Of a stretch of DNA of 64,000 nt, positions 8,801 to 14,729 are shown one piece after another. Every line of letters begins with the position of its first letter. The stretch's first letter is position 1. This DNA is from Gramella sp. KN1008 (GTDB lineage: Bacteria > Bacteroidota > Bacteroidia > Flavobacteriales > Flavobacteriaceae): the NCBI RefSeq assembly GCF_004332155.1, contig NZ_SJDV01000006.1, positions 1-64,000 of the forward strand, read 5' to 3'. The notes under the pieces are model-generated. The model saw nothing but the letters and a program-made list of their open reading frames with translations. It was not told the origin of the DNA and made no database searches. Both the position numbers and the translations under genes were made by a program.

Positions 8801-9506
8801 ATTTATTTTTAGATGTTTTATGCTTTAAAAACCAACAAAAAACTACTCTACCTATAAGTCGGACACCGAACTGTCTAACAATGGTTCTATCTTTTTCTCC
8901 TTCCGGTAAGCTGAGCAGAGGCTTCAATTCTTCCGCAGATCTCCCAGATCCTACCTTGCCACCTACTAAGTGATAAAAACTTCGGACAATTTTAGAGTAA
9001 AACTCTTTATTTAATGGCTCAACACTGAAAGCTTCACGAATACTTTCCAATGATGAAAAATCTCCATTTCCTATTCTCTCCCGGAAGGTCCTGTTTGTCT
9101 TTCCTTGCTCAACATAGTATGTGAATCGTTTCCAATTAGAATACTTAGAGGTTTCACTACCATAATTTTTTCGAATAAAGCTAAACCGGAAGTTCCCCGC
9201 TGCATCATAAAAGATAAAAATTGCACCGTCCTTAAAATCCTCCTTTAGAATCCTTTTTGCTATGTCGAACTGCTTTTTCTTTGAGCTTCGAGCAGTTAAA
9301 TCATCTTCATACTTACAAGTAAAAACCAGAAGTTCCTCGTGATTATTAAGTTCTGCATGTCCCACCTTCACCGGATCTGCAAAAGGTTTGTCTTCAGAAA
9401 CTATGTTTTCAAAGATTTCCTGTTCCGGTTTAAATGAGGTGATTTTGGTTTCAAAGAATAAACGTATAGTACCATCATGTAGATTGGTAATTAGCTGATT
9501 GGTCAT
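5820..9506 (-). CDS. Large Eco57I-like N6-adenine DNA methyltransferase, first gene of the defence-like operon
   Basis: A 1228-aa protein with the two hallmarks of an amino-methyltransferase: the SAM-binding motif DPACGSGAFP from D446 and the catalytic motif NPPYG from N666. The N-terminal 180 residues contain an E-x-x-x-F-x-C-K pattern within a beta-rich block. This could be a degenerate nuclease-like domain or a conserved interaction domain, as in Eco57I/PglX-type enzymes. The region after about 850 (FRLGDIAEVKQGLATGDND) looks like a target recognition domain. As first gene it should methylate host DNA, marking self, while the helicase-nuclease downstream acts on unmodified DNA. Start ATG at 9504-9506. 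It is longer than type I HsdM (about 500 aa) and in the range of PglX/DrmMI/type IIG enzymes. Confidence 0.88.
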   Translation of the reverse strand: MTNQLITNLHDGTIRLFFETKITSFKPEQEIFENIVSEDKPFADPVKVGHAELNNHEELLVFTCKYEDDLTARSSKKKQFDIAKRILKEDFKDGAIFIFYDAAGNFRFSFIRKNYGSETSKYSNWKRFTYYVEQGKTNRTFRERIGNGDFSSLESIREAFSVEPLNKEFYSKIVRSFYHLVGGKVGSGRSAEELKPLLSLPEGEKDRTIVRQFGVRLIGRVVFCWFLKHKTSKNKLPLIPQEWLSSNAITEDYYHTILEPLFYEVLNKKPENRDKALPEGHEQIPFLNGGLFEAQEGTDSDFYYPQKSLPQRANHQLKIPNEWFDELFEVLEQYNFTIDENSVSDAEVSIDPEMLGRIFENLLAEIDPNIKSEEKKSIKKATGSFYTPREIVDHMVVESLVKYLHNKTSISETRLHLLFKDSEEIEFKEAEITQLLDAFDEVKILDPACGSGAFPMGALQKIIFALHKLDPDAQIWKQKQLSKISNAALKAEMRKTLAKANAEYARKLGVLQQCIYGSDIQPIASEISKLRSFLSLIIDEEIDDNKYNRGILPLPNLEFKFVSANTLIELDNSGSLESELVTKMIPELHRIRQDYLQAHGSEKEQLKNEFQEIQTKILMDQLAIDPRPETRAMQLVNWNPFNNKETEWFDPEWMFGIKQFDIVIGNPPYGGTKIPAKLKAHLGLGSSDPYGAFIAKYLRRKKHTTPLSHNGILSFIVSDTFMTIKTHKELRELLLQNKVHSMLRVHPDTFKATVNTAIITCQRMENIDKAEGKILMADFTNVSIQVQHERFIELLEKTIEYSQPEYEGESFELPEVLYMKGENWTSESSKEYGIYTYPQDFIERSSNIPFFVASPKIFQIMNDTTLKKEIVEFDEQKFPARPVELNQNSFFVFRLGDIAEVKQGLATGDNDSYLYQTPESRGNYRNILEFEKYLLTEKDLIHIRKDEKLRKEIIAKGISKNDTKSKRYFEGRYIIPYDKGGESDASGGWMPNYLVPTNYFIDWSEWAVNRLNNYTIAQRIREKKENKTIKEHYETTNCAVIRSPDKFFKPSVSFSRTGVYSPTFRLGSGSVFDTEGSMIFQNWLPIEVLTALASSKLSKYLLKNMIGHTVHCQVDELKELRLPLKNEHLQNLSLRIVEKQKQDYFYDYASEEQLDIDYLVYKYFGFNWDDIKEVENWYSRRYQRLTNAQKKNLCQHGKSPHYQENYKRLSSKYGDLVSDKKKTWQTIL

Positions 9507-9850
9507 TCCTAATGTAGTTAGATTAACTCTTTATGGTATCGCTGTTAGGGCAAGCGTACTGAATAGGTAAATCTAAATATTTTCTTAAACAATTAAAACT
9601 AATTACATTTTTAAATGTATAGAATGCCTATAGTTTTTTTTAAAAAAAAATTCAAGGATTCCCATTTGAATGCGAACCAGCCTATGTCAACACCCCCACC
9701 CAATTTCGGGAAAGGGGATACCCCCCCCCACCTATTTATACACAATTCAAACATTGGCCGGAGAAAAAATCAAGGTGATAGCTGCATTTTTATCTCCCTG
9801 GTTTCAATGGAATTGTGTGAAAAATTATTGTTCAACTCAAATATAAAACT
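9507..9850. other. Divergent intergenic region with palindrome and cytosine tract
   Basis: This 344-bp spacer separates the methylase operon (minus) from the 134-aa gene (plus). It holds an inverted repeat TACATTT-TT-AAATGTA at 9604-9619, about 100 bp upstream of the methylase start and a possible operator. It also has a C-rich stretch including C5 and a run of nine C at 9721-9729, unusual in such AT-rich DNA. A possible 80-aa plus-strand frame from 9615 crosses the C tract and runs into the next gene; its composition (poly-Lys, Pro-rich) is not protein-like, so I do not call it. Confidence 0.5.
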
Positions 9851-10255
9851 ATGGTAAGAATCATTAACTACAAAGAAAGAGAGACTGAAGATGGCGAGGT
9901 CTTTTTAGTCTTAGAACTACAAGGTGGATTAGAAATGATAAAATCGCAAGTCACTAAGAATTTCTATGCGACGGCAAGAAAAACTACAGTTCCTGCGACC
10001 TTCGATGAAGAGACTTGTAAAGCATTAATTGGTCAGGAAATGCCAGGTAAAATAGAGAAGGTGGAATGCGACCCTTATGAATTCACTATTAAAGATACTG
10101 GTGAGGTCATAGAGCTGGATTATAGATATCAATATAATCCTGAAGAAGATACTCCAGTACCTCAGCAGAGAGTGGAGAGGAGCGAATCCACCATTGATGA
10201 TGTAGTAAAGTTCCAGAATCTGGAAAAATCATTCTCACCTAATGGAGTTCACTAA
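9851..10255 (+). CDS. Hypothetical protein of mobile-element type
   Basis: A 134-aa soluble protein beginning MVRIINYKERETEDGEVF, with beta-strand pattern in the first half (VFLVLELQGG) and an acidic, Pro/Gln-rich tail (YNPEEDTPVPQQRVE). I believe similar short proteins recur next to RadC-like genes in flavobacterial islands, but I cannot give a function. It ends just before a strong terminator at 10265-10304, so it is probably a monocistronic unit. The ATG at 9851 is the first good start and no upstream in-frame extension looks likely. Confidence 0.55.
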   Translation: MVRIINYKERETEDGEVFLVLELQGGLEMIKSQVTKNFYATARKTTVPATFDEETCKALIGQEMPGKIEKVECDPYEFTIKDTGEVIELDYRYQYNPEEDTPVPQQRVERSESTIDDVVKFQNLEKSFSPNGVH

Positions 10256-10264
10256 TAACCATAT

Positions 10265-10306
10265 AAATCCGGGAGTATTATAAAGGGTATTTCCGGATTT
10301 TTTAAA
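10265..10306 (+). terminator. Intrinsic terminator after the 134-aa gene
   Basis: Perfect 8-bp stem AAATCCGG (10265-10272) with CCGGATTT (10293-10300), followed by a T-rich run. The long loop is 20 nt. Confidence 0.6.
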
Positions 10307-10315
10307 TTTTTAAAT

Positions 10316-10759
10316 ATGGAAGAATTAAAAATAGCAGAAATAAAAGTTTCTTACTCTACTGGTGGGAATTTAAAAGCATCTATAACTGGAAGTGAATCTG
10401 CATACAGATTGCTTCTTTCTTGTTGGGACAAGTCCATAATTGAATTTCAGGAAGAGTTTAAGGTTTTACTACTAAATCGCGCTAATAAAGTGTTGGGCAT
10501 ATATCCACTATCAAAAGGTGGTGTTTCCGGAACTTTTGTAGACCCTAAAGTGGTATTTAGCGTGGCTTTAAAATGTAATGCTTCAGGCTTAATTCTTTCT
10601 CATAATCATCCAAGTGGCAATCTATCACCAAGTGAAAGTGATAAAAGTTTGACCAAAAAGTTAATAGCAGCTGGTAAATTTCTGGACATAAAAATCCTTG
10701 ACCATATAATTATAACAAGTGGAAGCTACTATAGTTTTGCTGATGAAGGAATTATGTAA
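10316..10759 (+). CDS. RadC-family JAB/MPN-domain protein
   Basis: A 147-aa protein made of the C-terminal RadC domain only. It lacks the N-terminal HhH-like region of chromosomal RadC (about 225 aa). The JAMM metal motif is intact: HNHPSGNLSPSESD, i.e. H-x-H-P-S-G-x7-D, with the usual upstream Glu (EEFKVLLLN) and the conserved LLNRANKVLGI strand. Short RadC proteins of this kind are typical island and plasmid genes in Bacteroidota; the biochemical role is unsettled (deubiquitinase-like metalloprotease fold, no proven DNA repair function). The start ATG at 10316 follows the terminator of the previous gene by about 10 bp, so it probably has its own promoter. Confidence 0.85.
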   Translation: MEELKIAEIKVSYSTGGNLKASITGSESAYRLLLSCWDKSIIEFQEEFKVLLLNRANKVLGIYPLSKGGVSGTFVDPKVVFSVALKCNASGLILSHNHPSGNLSPSESDKSLTKKLIAAGKFLDIKILDHIIITSGSYYSFADEGIM

Positions 10760-10774
10760 ACGCACACGTGCAGG

Positions 10775-10840
10775 AAAAAGGCTAATTTCACCTATTTTAA
10801 ACAAGGAATTTGTCAGGGATATTACTATAATAGCCTTTTT
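10775..10840. terminator. Inverted repeat in the convergent RadC-XRE spacer
   Basis: AAAAAGGCTA (10775-10784) and TAGCCTTTTT (10831-10840) are perfect complements, separated by 46 bp. They lie between two convergent genes and would end in a T run on either strand, so a bidirectional terminator is the likely role. The long loop makes this uncertain. Confidence 0.35.
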
Positions 10841-10911
10841 ATAAATATCAATTCTCCAATCAAAGTTGATATTGGCTGGTGTGGAGAAAATATATTCCTC
10901 CAAATTTCTTG

Positions 10912-11127
10912 TTAAAATTTGAATAGTTCAATTATATTTACATCAAGTCCTTTTGCGATTTTATTTAAAGTCGATACAGTGGAGTTAACCCTACCTGCTT
11001 CCACTCTGGACATATTTGATTTTTCAAAATTACATTTTGCAGCTAAGTCCTGCTGAGAGAGATTCTTCTGGAGACGTATTTCCTGAATTTTAAGGCCTAT
11101 TTTTTTATATAAGGTTTCATCTCTCAT
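10912..11127 (-). CDS. XRE-family HTH transcriptional regulator
   Basis: A 71-aa protein starting at the ATG at 11125-11127 (MRDETLYKKIG). A longer 114-aa reading is open to 11256, but its first 43 residues are hydrophobic and unlike an XRE protein, and it would run through the two palindromes. The single HTH_3 domain is complete: IGLKIQEIRLQKNLSQQDLA, then NMSRVEAGRVNSTVSTLNKIAKGL. The palindrome at 11130-11147 sits immediately upstream of this start and suggests autorepression. It is divergent from the plus-strand gene at 11225 and probably controls it as well. Confidence 0.82.
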   Translation of the reverse strand: MRDETLYKKIGLKIQEIRLQKNLSQQDLAAKCNFEKSNMSRVEAGRVNSTVSTLNKIAKGLDVNIIELFKF

Positions 11128-11129
11128 TA

Positions 11130-11147
11130 GTTGTCGTAAATGACAAC
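11130..11147. promoter_or_regulatory. Palindromic operator next to the XRE start
   Basis: GTTGTC-GTAAAT-GACAAC: perfect 6-bp arms, 6-bp spacer, beginning 3 bp upstream of the XRE start codon. The position fits an autoregulatory binding site. Confidence 0.5.
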
Positions 11148-11176
11148 CAAAGATTATGGTGTATGTGTGAAAATTG

Positions 11177-11194
11177 GTTATCATATATGATAAC
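11177..11194. promoter_or_regulatory. Perfect 18-bp palindrome in the divergent XRE region
   Basis: GTTATCATATATGATAAC reads identically on both strands. It lies 31 bp before the plus-strand gene at 11225 and 50 bp before the XRE gene, a good place to act on both promoters. Its half-site GTTATC resembles GTTGTC of the neighbouring palindrome, consistent with one regulator binding both. Confidence 0.55.
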
Positions 11195-11224
11195 AACAAT
11201 GAAATAGTATAAAAATATAGTAAG

Positions 11225-11695
11225 GTGGTTCCAAATATTCTGGTTAACAAATTCATTTCCGAAATCTATCCTTATTCTGAGAAGGAGATTAATACCTATA
11301 GAGAAAAAATTGATTTTGAATACCTCTCTAAGAATATAAATTTAAAATGGTCATATGAACTTGTAAAAAGGTTTGAAGATTTATGGGATTGGAAATCGTT
11401 GGACCAGAATCAGGCAGTGTTCAGCAAATTGTCCTTGGGCTTGCTTTTCCCGGGAAGAATTAGTTTAAGTAATTGTACCTGTTTCCGCCAGATGGACTTT
11501 TGTGAAGGTGAGAAGTGTAGTCATAATATTAAAAAATTTTTGGATGCTACCTCCCTCAATGATGATTTCCCTCGGCTTTTTTTTAGTATGAGAATGTTCC
11601 TGGAATCAGGAGCAGTAGATGCTAAAATGATTAGTAGATATTATAGTAGTGAGAGTCCTGAGGAGGTTATAAAGTTAGATTTTGAATTATTTTAA
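11225..11695 (+). CDS. Hypothetical protein with WDW-x-x-LSxN-like repeats
   Basis: A 156-aa protein (GTG start at 11225; no ATG upstream in frame). The first half contains two related units, DFEYLSKNINLKWSYELVKRF and LWDWKSLDQN, matching the loosely repeated WDWxxLSxNxxLxWSxELI pattern I know from uncharacterised Bacteroidota proteins. The second half has a Cys cluster, NCTCFRQMDFCEGEKCSHN, that could bind a metal. Function is unknown. It is divergent from the XRE gene and separated by two palindromes, so it is probably repressed by it. A decayed copy of its 3' half lies 400 bp downstream. Confidence 0.55.
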   Translation: MVPNILVNKFISEIYPYSEKEINTYREKIDFEYLSKNINLKWSYELVKRFEDLWDWKSLDQNQAVFSKLSLGLLFPGRISLSNCTCFRQMDFCEGEKCSHNIKKFLDATSLNDDFPRLFFSMRMFLESGAVDAKMISRYYSSESPEEVIKLDFELF

Positions 11696-11715
11696 AAACT
11701 TAACAACTCATATTT

Positions 11716-12021
11716 ATGAAGTACTACAATCTACTGATTGGGTTAATTTTTTCTGCCGTAGCAGCAATTTATTTTGGATACTTGTACAAGGTCCCAAACC
11801 TAAACTTTGAAGCAGATATCGTTCTAAATAATGCATCAGGCAGAAGAGAGACAATTATTGAGCAGACAAAGAACCTTTACGGTTTCTTTTCTTTGGAGAG
11901 ATTTGATTTTAACTACCACCCAGCTATATTAGCTTTTTTAATAACAATGTTAAGCTTCATTTTGCTGAAACCTTATTCAATGATAACTAAGAGACAGTTT
12001 CTTACATTTCTGAAAGATTAA
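11716..12021 (+). CDS. Small two-helix membrane protein
   Basis: A 101-aa protein with an N-terminal hydrophobic helix (YNLLIGLIFSAVAAIYFGYLY), a polar middle of about 45 residues, and a second helix (PAILAFLITMLSFILL). It follows the 156-aa gene after 20 bp on the same strand and is probably cotranscribed. I recognise no family. The pairing with a soluble Cys-containing protein and an XRE repressor could suggest a toxin/immunity or signalling unit, but nothing proves it. Confidence 0.45.
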   Translation: MKYYNLLIGLIFSAVAAIYFGYLYKVPNLNFEADIVLNNASGRRETIIEQTKNLYGFFSLERFDFNYHPAILAFLITMLSFILLKPYSMITKRQFLTFLKD

Positions 12022-12093
12022 AATAAGTAAACTGCAATAATAATTTCCACTTGTCTCAGTATGCAGATTAGGCAAATTAAGAGAACTTAGTCA

Positions 12094-12277
12094 AGAATAG
12101 GGGGAATGTGATTGTTTCTTTCAAATGGATTTTTGTGAACGTTTCAATTGTGTTAACAACCTGAAAATATTTGTGAAGCCAACTTTTTAAAGGATGATTT
12201 CAGGGAATTTTTATAAGAATCAGTATGATGTTAGATCTGGTGCAATAGATGCCGCAATTATAAAAAAGCTATTATAA
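12094..12277 (+). pseudogene. Decayed tandem copy of the 156-aa gene (3' half)
   Basis: Translated with frame changes, this stretch gives CDCFFQMDFCERFNCVNNLK, then IFVKPTF, a stop, KDDFREFL after a +1 shift, and finally RSGAIDAAIIKKLL. These match CTCFRQMDFCEGEKCSHNIK, KFLDATSL, NDDFPRLFF and ESGAVDAKMISRYY of the gene at 11225-11695. At least one frameshift, two stops and loss of the 5' half show it is dead. It implies that the family was once duplicated in tandem. Confidence 0.72.
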
Positions 12278-12611
12278 TAGGGAGGTGGAGATAACGTGAT
12301 TTGTATTAATATGGATATTAACTTTCAAGGTGATAAAAGATGCTTTGAAGATTCCTCTAATTCAGCTTTAGAAAATTTTAGAGGTGTAGATTCATAAATA
12401 GAGGCAATATGAAGGACTGAGAAATGCAAACTGCGGAAACTGCAACTACTGCGTTTCTTTGGTGCCATGAAAATCGGGACTAACATATGCCCAACAAAAC
12501 ATTAAAAGAAGGCAAAAAAAAGAAACCCTTAGTAAAATTGCTAATTTCTAACTGACTGAATATTAAAAGAATGAAAGAAAAAGTGCCCATAGGACAATAG
12601 AATATAATCGT
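12278..12611. other. Gene-poor spacer left of the att site
   Basis: No supported gene. Several very short frames (about 20-30 codons) are present but none has a recognisable product. The phrase AACTGC recurs around 12431-12450. Confidence 0.4.
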
Positions 12612-12655
12612 CTCATAATCAGGTGGTCCCTGGTTCGAGCCCAGGTGGGACCACA
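12612..12655 (+). other. attL of element B: tRNA 3'-half remnant with 14-bp core
   Basis: The stretch folds as the 3' half of a tRNA: anticodon loop CTCATAA (CAT at 12614-12616), 3' anticodon stem TCAGG, variable loop TGGTC, T-arm CCTGG/TTCGAGC/CCAGG, 3' acceptor strand TGGGACC and discriminator A at 12653. The 5' half is missing: the bases before 12612 cannot pair to form an anticodon or acceptor stem. The 14 bases CAGGTGGGACCACA at 12642-12655 recur exactly at 37228-37241, next to the integrase. The CAU anticodon would suit Met or Ile2. This is an attachment-site remnant, not a working tRNA gene. Confidence 0.8.
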
Positions 12656-12663
12656 GATAAAAG

Positions 12664-12700
12664 CCCTAATTGCCTACAAAACAAGGCGTTAGGGTTTTTT
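12664..12700 (+). terminator. Terminator just inside the left end of element B
   Basis: CCCTAA...TTAGGG and an inner GCCT/AGGC stem, followed by six T (12695-12700). Confidence 0.6.
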
Positions 12701-12709
12701 ATTTTTGGC

Positions 12710-12731
12710 AGTTGTACGATTAATGTACAGC
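12710..12731. repeat. Left integrase arm-site-like repeat
   Basis: AGTTGTACGATTAA (12710-12723) matches AGTTGTACGGTTAA at 37078-37091 in 13 of 14 positions, in the same orientation; a further TGTACAG follows at 12725-12731. Both lie inside element B near an att core, the position expected for arm-type binding sites of a tyrosine integrase. Confidence 0.5.
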
Positions 12732-12808
12732 TGATCTTCTTTTCTCTCCTGTATTAAGTACATCTTCTGGCTAATATTCTTATCAATAGTTTAAATTTTT
12801 AGAGGGAT

Positions 12809-12849
12809 TACAATATTTATTGTATATTCCAGTTATAATTCTACTTTTG
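12809..12849 (+). promoter_or_regulatory. Bacteroidota-type promoter of the 59-aa/C39-like cassette
   Basis: A TTG -33 element (12820-12822) is separated by exactly 19 bp from the -7 element TACTTTTG (12842-12849), the Bacteroidota TTG-N19-TAnnTTTG arrangement. An inverted repeat TACAAT-ATTT-ATTGTA (12809-12824) overlaps the -33 element and could be an operator. The first gene starts 32 bp downstream. Confidence 0.65.
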
Positions 12850-12881
12850 CAACTCAAAAGGAAAGTCTTAAAAAGAAGCTT

Positions 12882-13061
12882 ATGGGGAAATTTACTTTAT
12901 CTAATATTTTAAAGAAAGATACTGATTTCAAGCCTCAGTCCATAAATGCTGACGACAAGAAAACTTCTGAATTCATTCAAGAAACTAAACGGAAGCAGGA
13001 TCAGGTTCTTAAATTAAAAGAGGTCAACAGAGATAATCTTCAAATGGTCGTGCAACTTTAA
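12882..13061 (+). CDS. 59-aa hypothetical protein, first gene of the C39-like cassette
   Basis: An open frame from ATG 12882 to TAA 13061 encodes 59 aa beginning MGKFTLSNILKKDTDFKPQS and ending in a charged helix (QETKRKQDQVLKLKEVNRDN). It is preceded by a textbook promoter and a purine-rich leader, and lies 12 bp before the C39-like gene, so a cotranscribed pair is likely. No family is recognised. The very polar, helical character suggests a partner or inhibitor of the neighbouring papain-fold protein rather than an enzyme. Confidence 0.6.
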   Translation: MGKFTLSNILKKDTDFKPQSINADDKKTSEFIQETKRKQDQVLKLKEVNRDNLQMVVQL

Positions 13062-13073
13062 TGTTGATGTACA

Positions 13074-14621
13074 TTGGAGATTTTAAAGTTTTCTTCCACC
13101 AACCTTTCGCTTGCCTTATCGAATAGTTATACCTCGCCAGAGGTAATTTCTTCAAAGAATCATTTCATTTTTTTGCAAAATTATTTAGGTTCTTCAGGCC
13201 TTCAAACCAAAACTATTCTTGTTGAAGAGGATTATGTGAGTAAGGATTATCTTCATGATTATGCTACTTACTATGCCCTTTGTTTTGAGAACTACCCTAA
13301 GTTTTGTAAACGAATTCACCTGTTTAAAAGTGAACTGCAAGAGGAGGATCTTCGGAACATTGTTTTGGAGCAGCAGCAGAATGATGATTTTTGGGAAGAC
13401 TATTTGGGCTTTATTGTCGTTAAACCCATACCATTTACTGTTATTGGTTATACGGTACTCAAAACTTATAACAATGGGGCAGGATTTAATTCTCGAAATT
13501 TCTGGGGGACAAGAGAATATAGGGTGCACTTGTTTGGTAACGAAATAAGATTTCATTCACTTGCTTTTCAGGAACAGGACTCTGTTCTCTCCGCTTGTGC
13601 AACAACGGCTATTTGGTCTATGCTAAACAAGGCTTCCTTGGATTATCATACCAAGCTAAAATCTCCTAATGAAATAACAAAAGATGCAGATCGTACTTCT
13701 CTTGATGGGAGCAGGCTCTTTCCTAATAAGGGCTTAAACGTTCTTCAGATTTGTAAGGCTATTGAAAATTCTGGCTTAGTTTCAGAAGTAAAGCCTCCTG
13801 ATAAGGCAATTACCCATCCAGAGATAGGAATTAAGTATTTAGAAGTTCTCACGAATAATTATGCAAGAAAGCTTATTAATGCTTATTCTGCCATAGGTAT
13901 ACCCATTATTCTTGTGATTAATGTTCCCAATGGTGACAAATATGGTCTTCATGCTATAACTGTTTCTGGTTTTAAACAAAGACCTCCGGTTCCAATTATT
14001 CCCAAAAATGAAGTAAGTTGGCTTTCAGATAACATAGATAAATTTTATGCTCATGATGATCAATGGGGACCTTTTGCAAGGATAGAATTTGAAAATGATT
14101 ATAAAATAAAGACTCCCTGGTCAGATTTTCACGCACAGAAAAATCCAACTTTCATAACGAATATTATTGTGCCTTTATATCCGAAAGTGCGGATTTCTTA
14201 CGAAGACATCGAGTTTTTGGTCTTGGGTATTGACGCTATTCTTACATTGTTCTTTGGAGATCAATTACTACATGATCTGGTATGGGATGTCAAAATTGAG
14301 TATGGCAACAATTTTAAAACCTCAGTCAAACAGTCAGATCTGGATGATGATACTAAAGTGGATTTCTTAACAAGGAGTTTACCTAAATATCTATGGGTGG
14401 CGTCCTGCTACATTGGAAATAATAAAATATTTGATTTCACTTTTGATGCAACGGATATTAAATCCGGAATGATTGGAAATAGTTTACTTTGTTATCTTCC
14501 TGAAATTGAACCAATGCTCAAACAATATCTTATAACAAATAGGAGCTTTTTAGAGCAGTTATTCAGGCACAATTCCAAGAAGAATTACTGTGATTTTCTC
14601 ATTGAAAACCTAAAAGGCTAA
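13074..14621 (+). CDS. C39-like papain-fold (cysteine peptidase-like) protein
   Basis: A 515-aa cytosolic protein. TTG at 13074 is the only start available, because TGA closes the frame at 13065-13067 and the next Met is far inside. The segment FQEQDSVLSACATTAIWSML (Q168, C175) followed about 115 residues later by GLHAITVSGF (H293) is the Gln-Cys-His arrangement of papain-like C39 peptidases. C175 sits at the start of a helix as expected. The N-terminal 160 residues and the C-terminal 200 have no family I know. No signal peptide, transmembrane helix or ABC domain is present, so it is not a bacteriocin exporter. Placed as cargo in a satellite-like island with its own promoter, it may be a defence effector or substrate-specific protease. 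Confidence 0.6.
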   Translation: MEILKFSSTNLSLALSNSYTSPEVISSKNHFIFLQNYLGSSGLQTKTILVEEDYVSKDYLHDYATYYALCFENYPKFCKRIHLFKSELQEEDLRNIVLEQQQNDDFWEDYLGFIVVKPIPFTVIGYTVLKTYNNGAGFNSRNFWGTREYRVHLFGNEIRFHSLAFQEQDSVLSACATTAIWSMLNKASLDYHTKLKSPNEITKDADRTSLDGSRLFPNKGLNVLQICKAIENSGLVSEVKPPDKAITHPEIGIKYLEVLTNNYARKLINAYSAIGIPIILVINVPNGDKYGLHAITVSGFKQRPPVPIIPKNEVSWLSDNIDKFYAHDDQWGPFARIEFENDYKIKTPWSDFHAQKNPTFITNIIVPLYPKVRISYEDIEFLVLGIDAILTLFFGDQLLHDLVWDVKIEYGNNFKTSVKQSDLDDDTKVDFLTRSLPKYLWVASCYIGNNKIFDFTFDATDIKSGMIGNSLLCYLPEIEPMLKQYLITNRSFLEQLFRHNSKKNYCDFLIENLKG

Positions 14622-14701
14622 AGTAGAGACTTGTTTAGGATAAGTGATGAGGCTGTAGTGATCATTTTACAATGACTGTGAAAAAGAATATTATTTAAAA
14701 C

Positions 14702-14725
14702 CTGCATTTCTTGCATTTCCTGCAT
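14702..14725. repeat. Triplet of TGCATTTCY direct repeats (left copy)
   Basis: Three TGCAT units, TGCATTTCT-TGCATTTCC-TGCAT, between the C39-like gene and the DUF6371 gene. A near-identical triplet lies in inverted orientation at 35147-35170. Confidence 0.5.
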
Positions 14726-14729
14726 GATC

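Noticed and set aside
2488..9506. Complete DISARM or BREX system
   Set aside because: No DrmA/DrmB, PglZ, BrxL or BrxB-like proteins are encoded nearby; only the methylase and helicase are reminiscent.
9615..9857. 80-aa plus-strand open frame in the methylase spacer
   Set aside because: It crosses the C9 run, has poly-Lys and Pro-rich non-protein-like composition, and overlaps the start of the next gene; better explained as chance.
12612..12653. Working tRNA gene with CAU anticodon
   Set aside because: Only the 3' half is present; the upstream bases do not form the D-arm, the 5' anticodon strand or the 5' acceptor strand.
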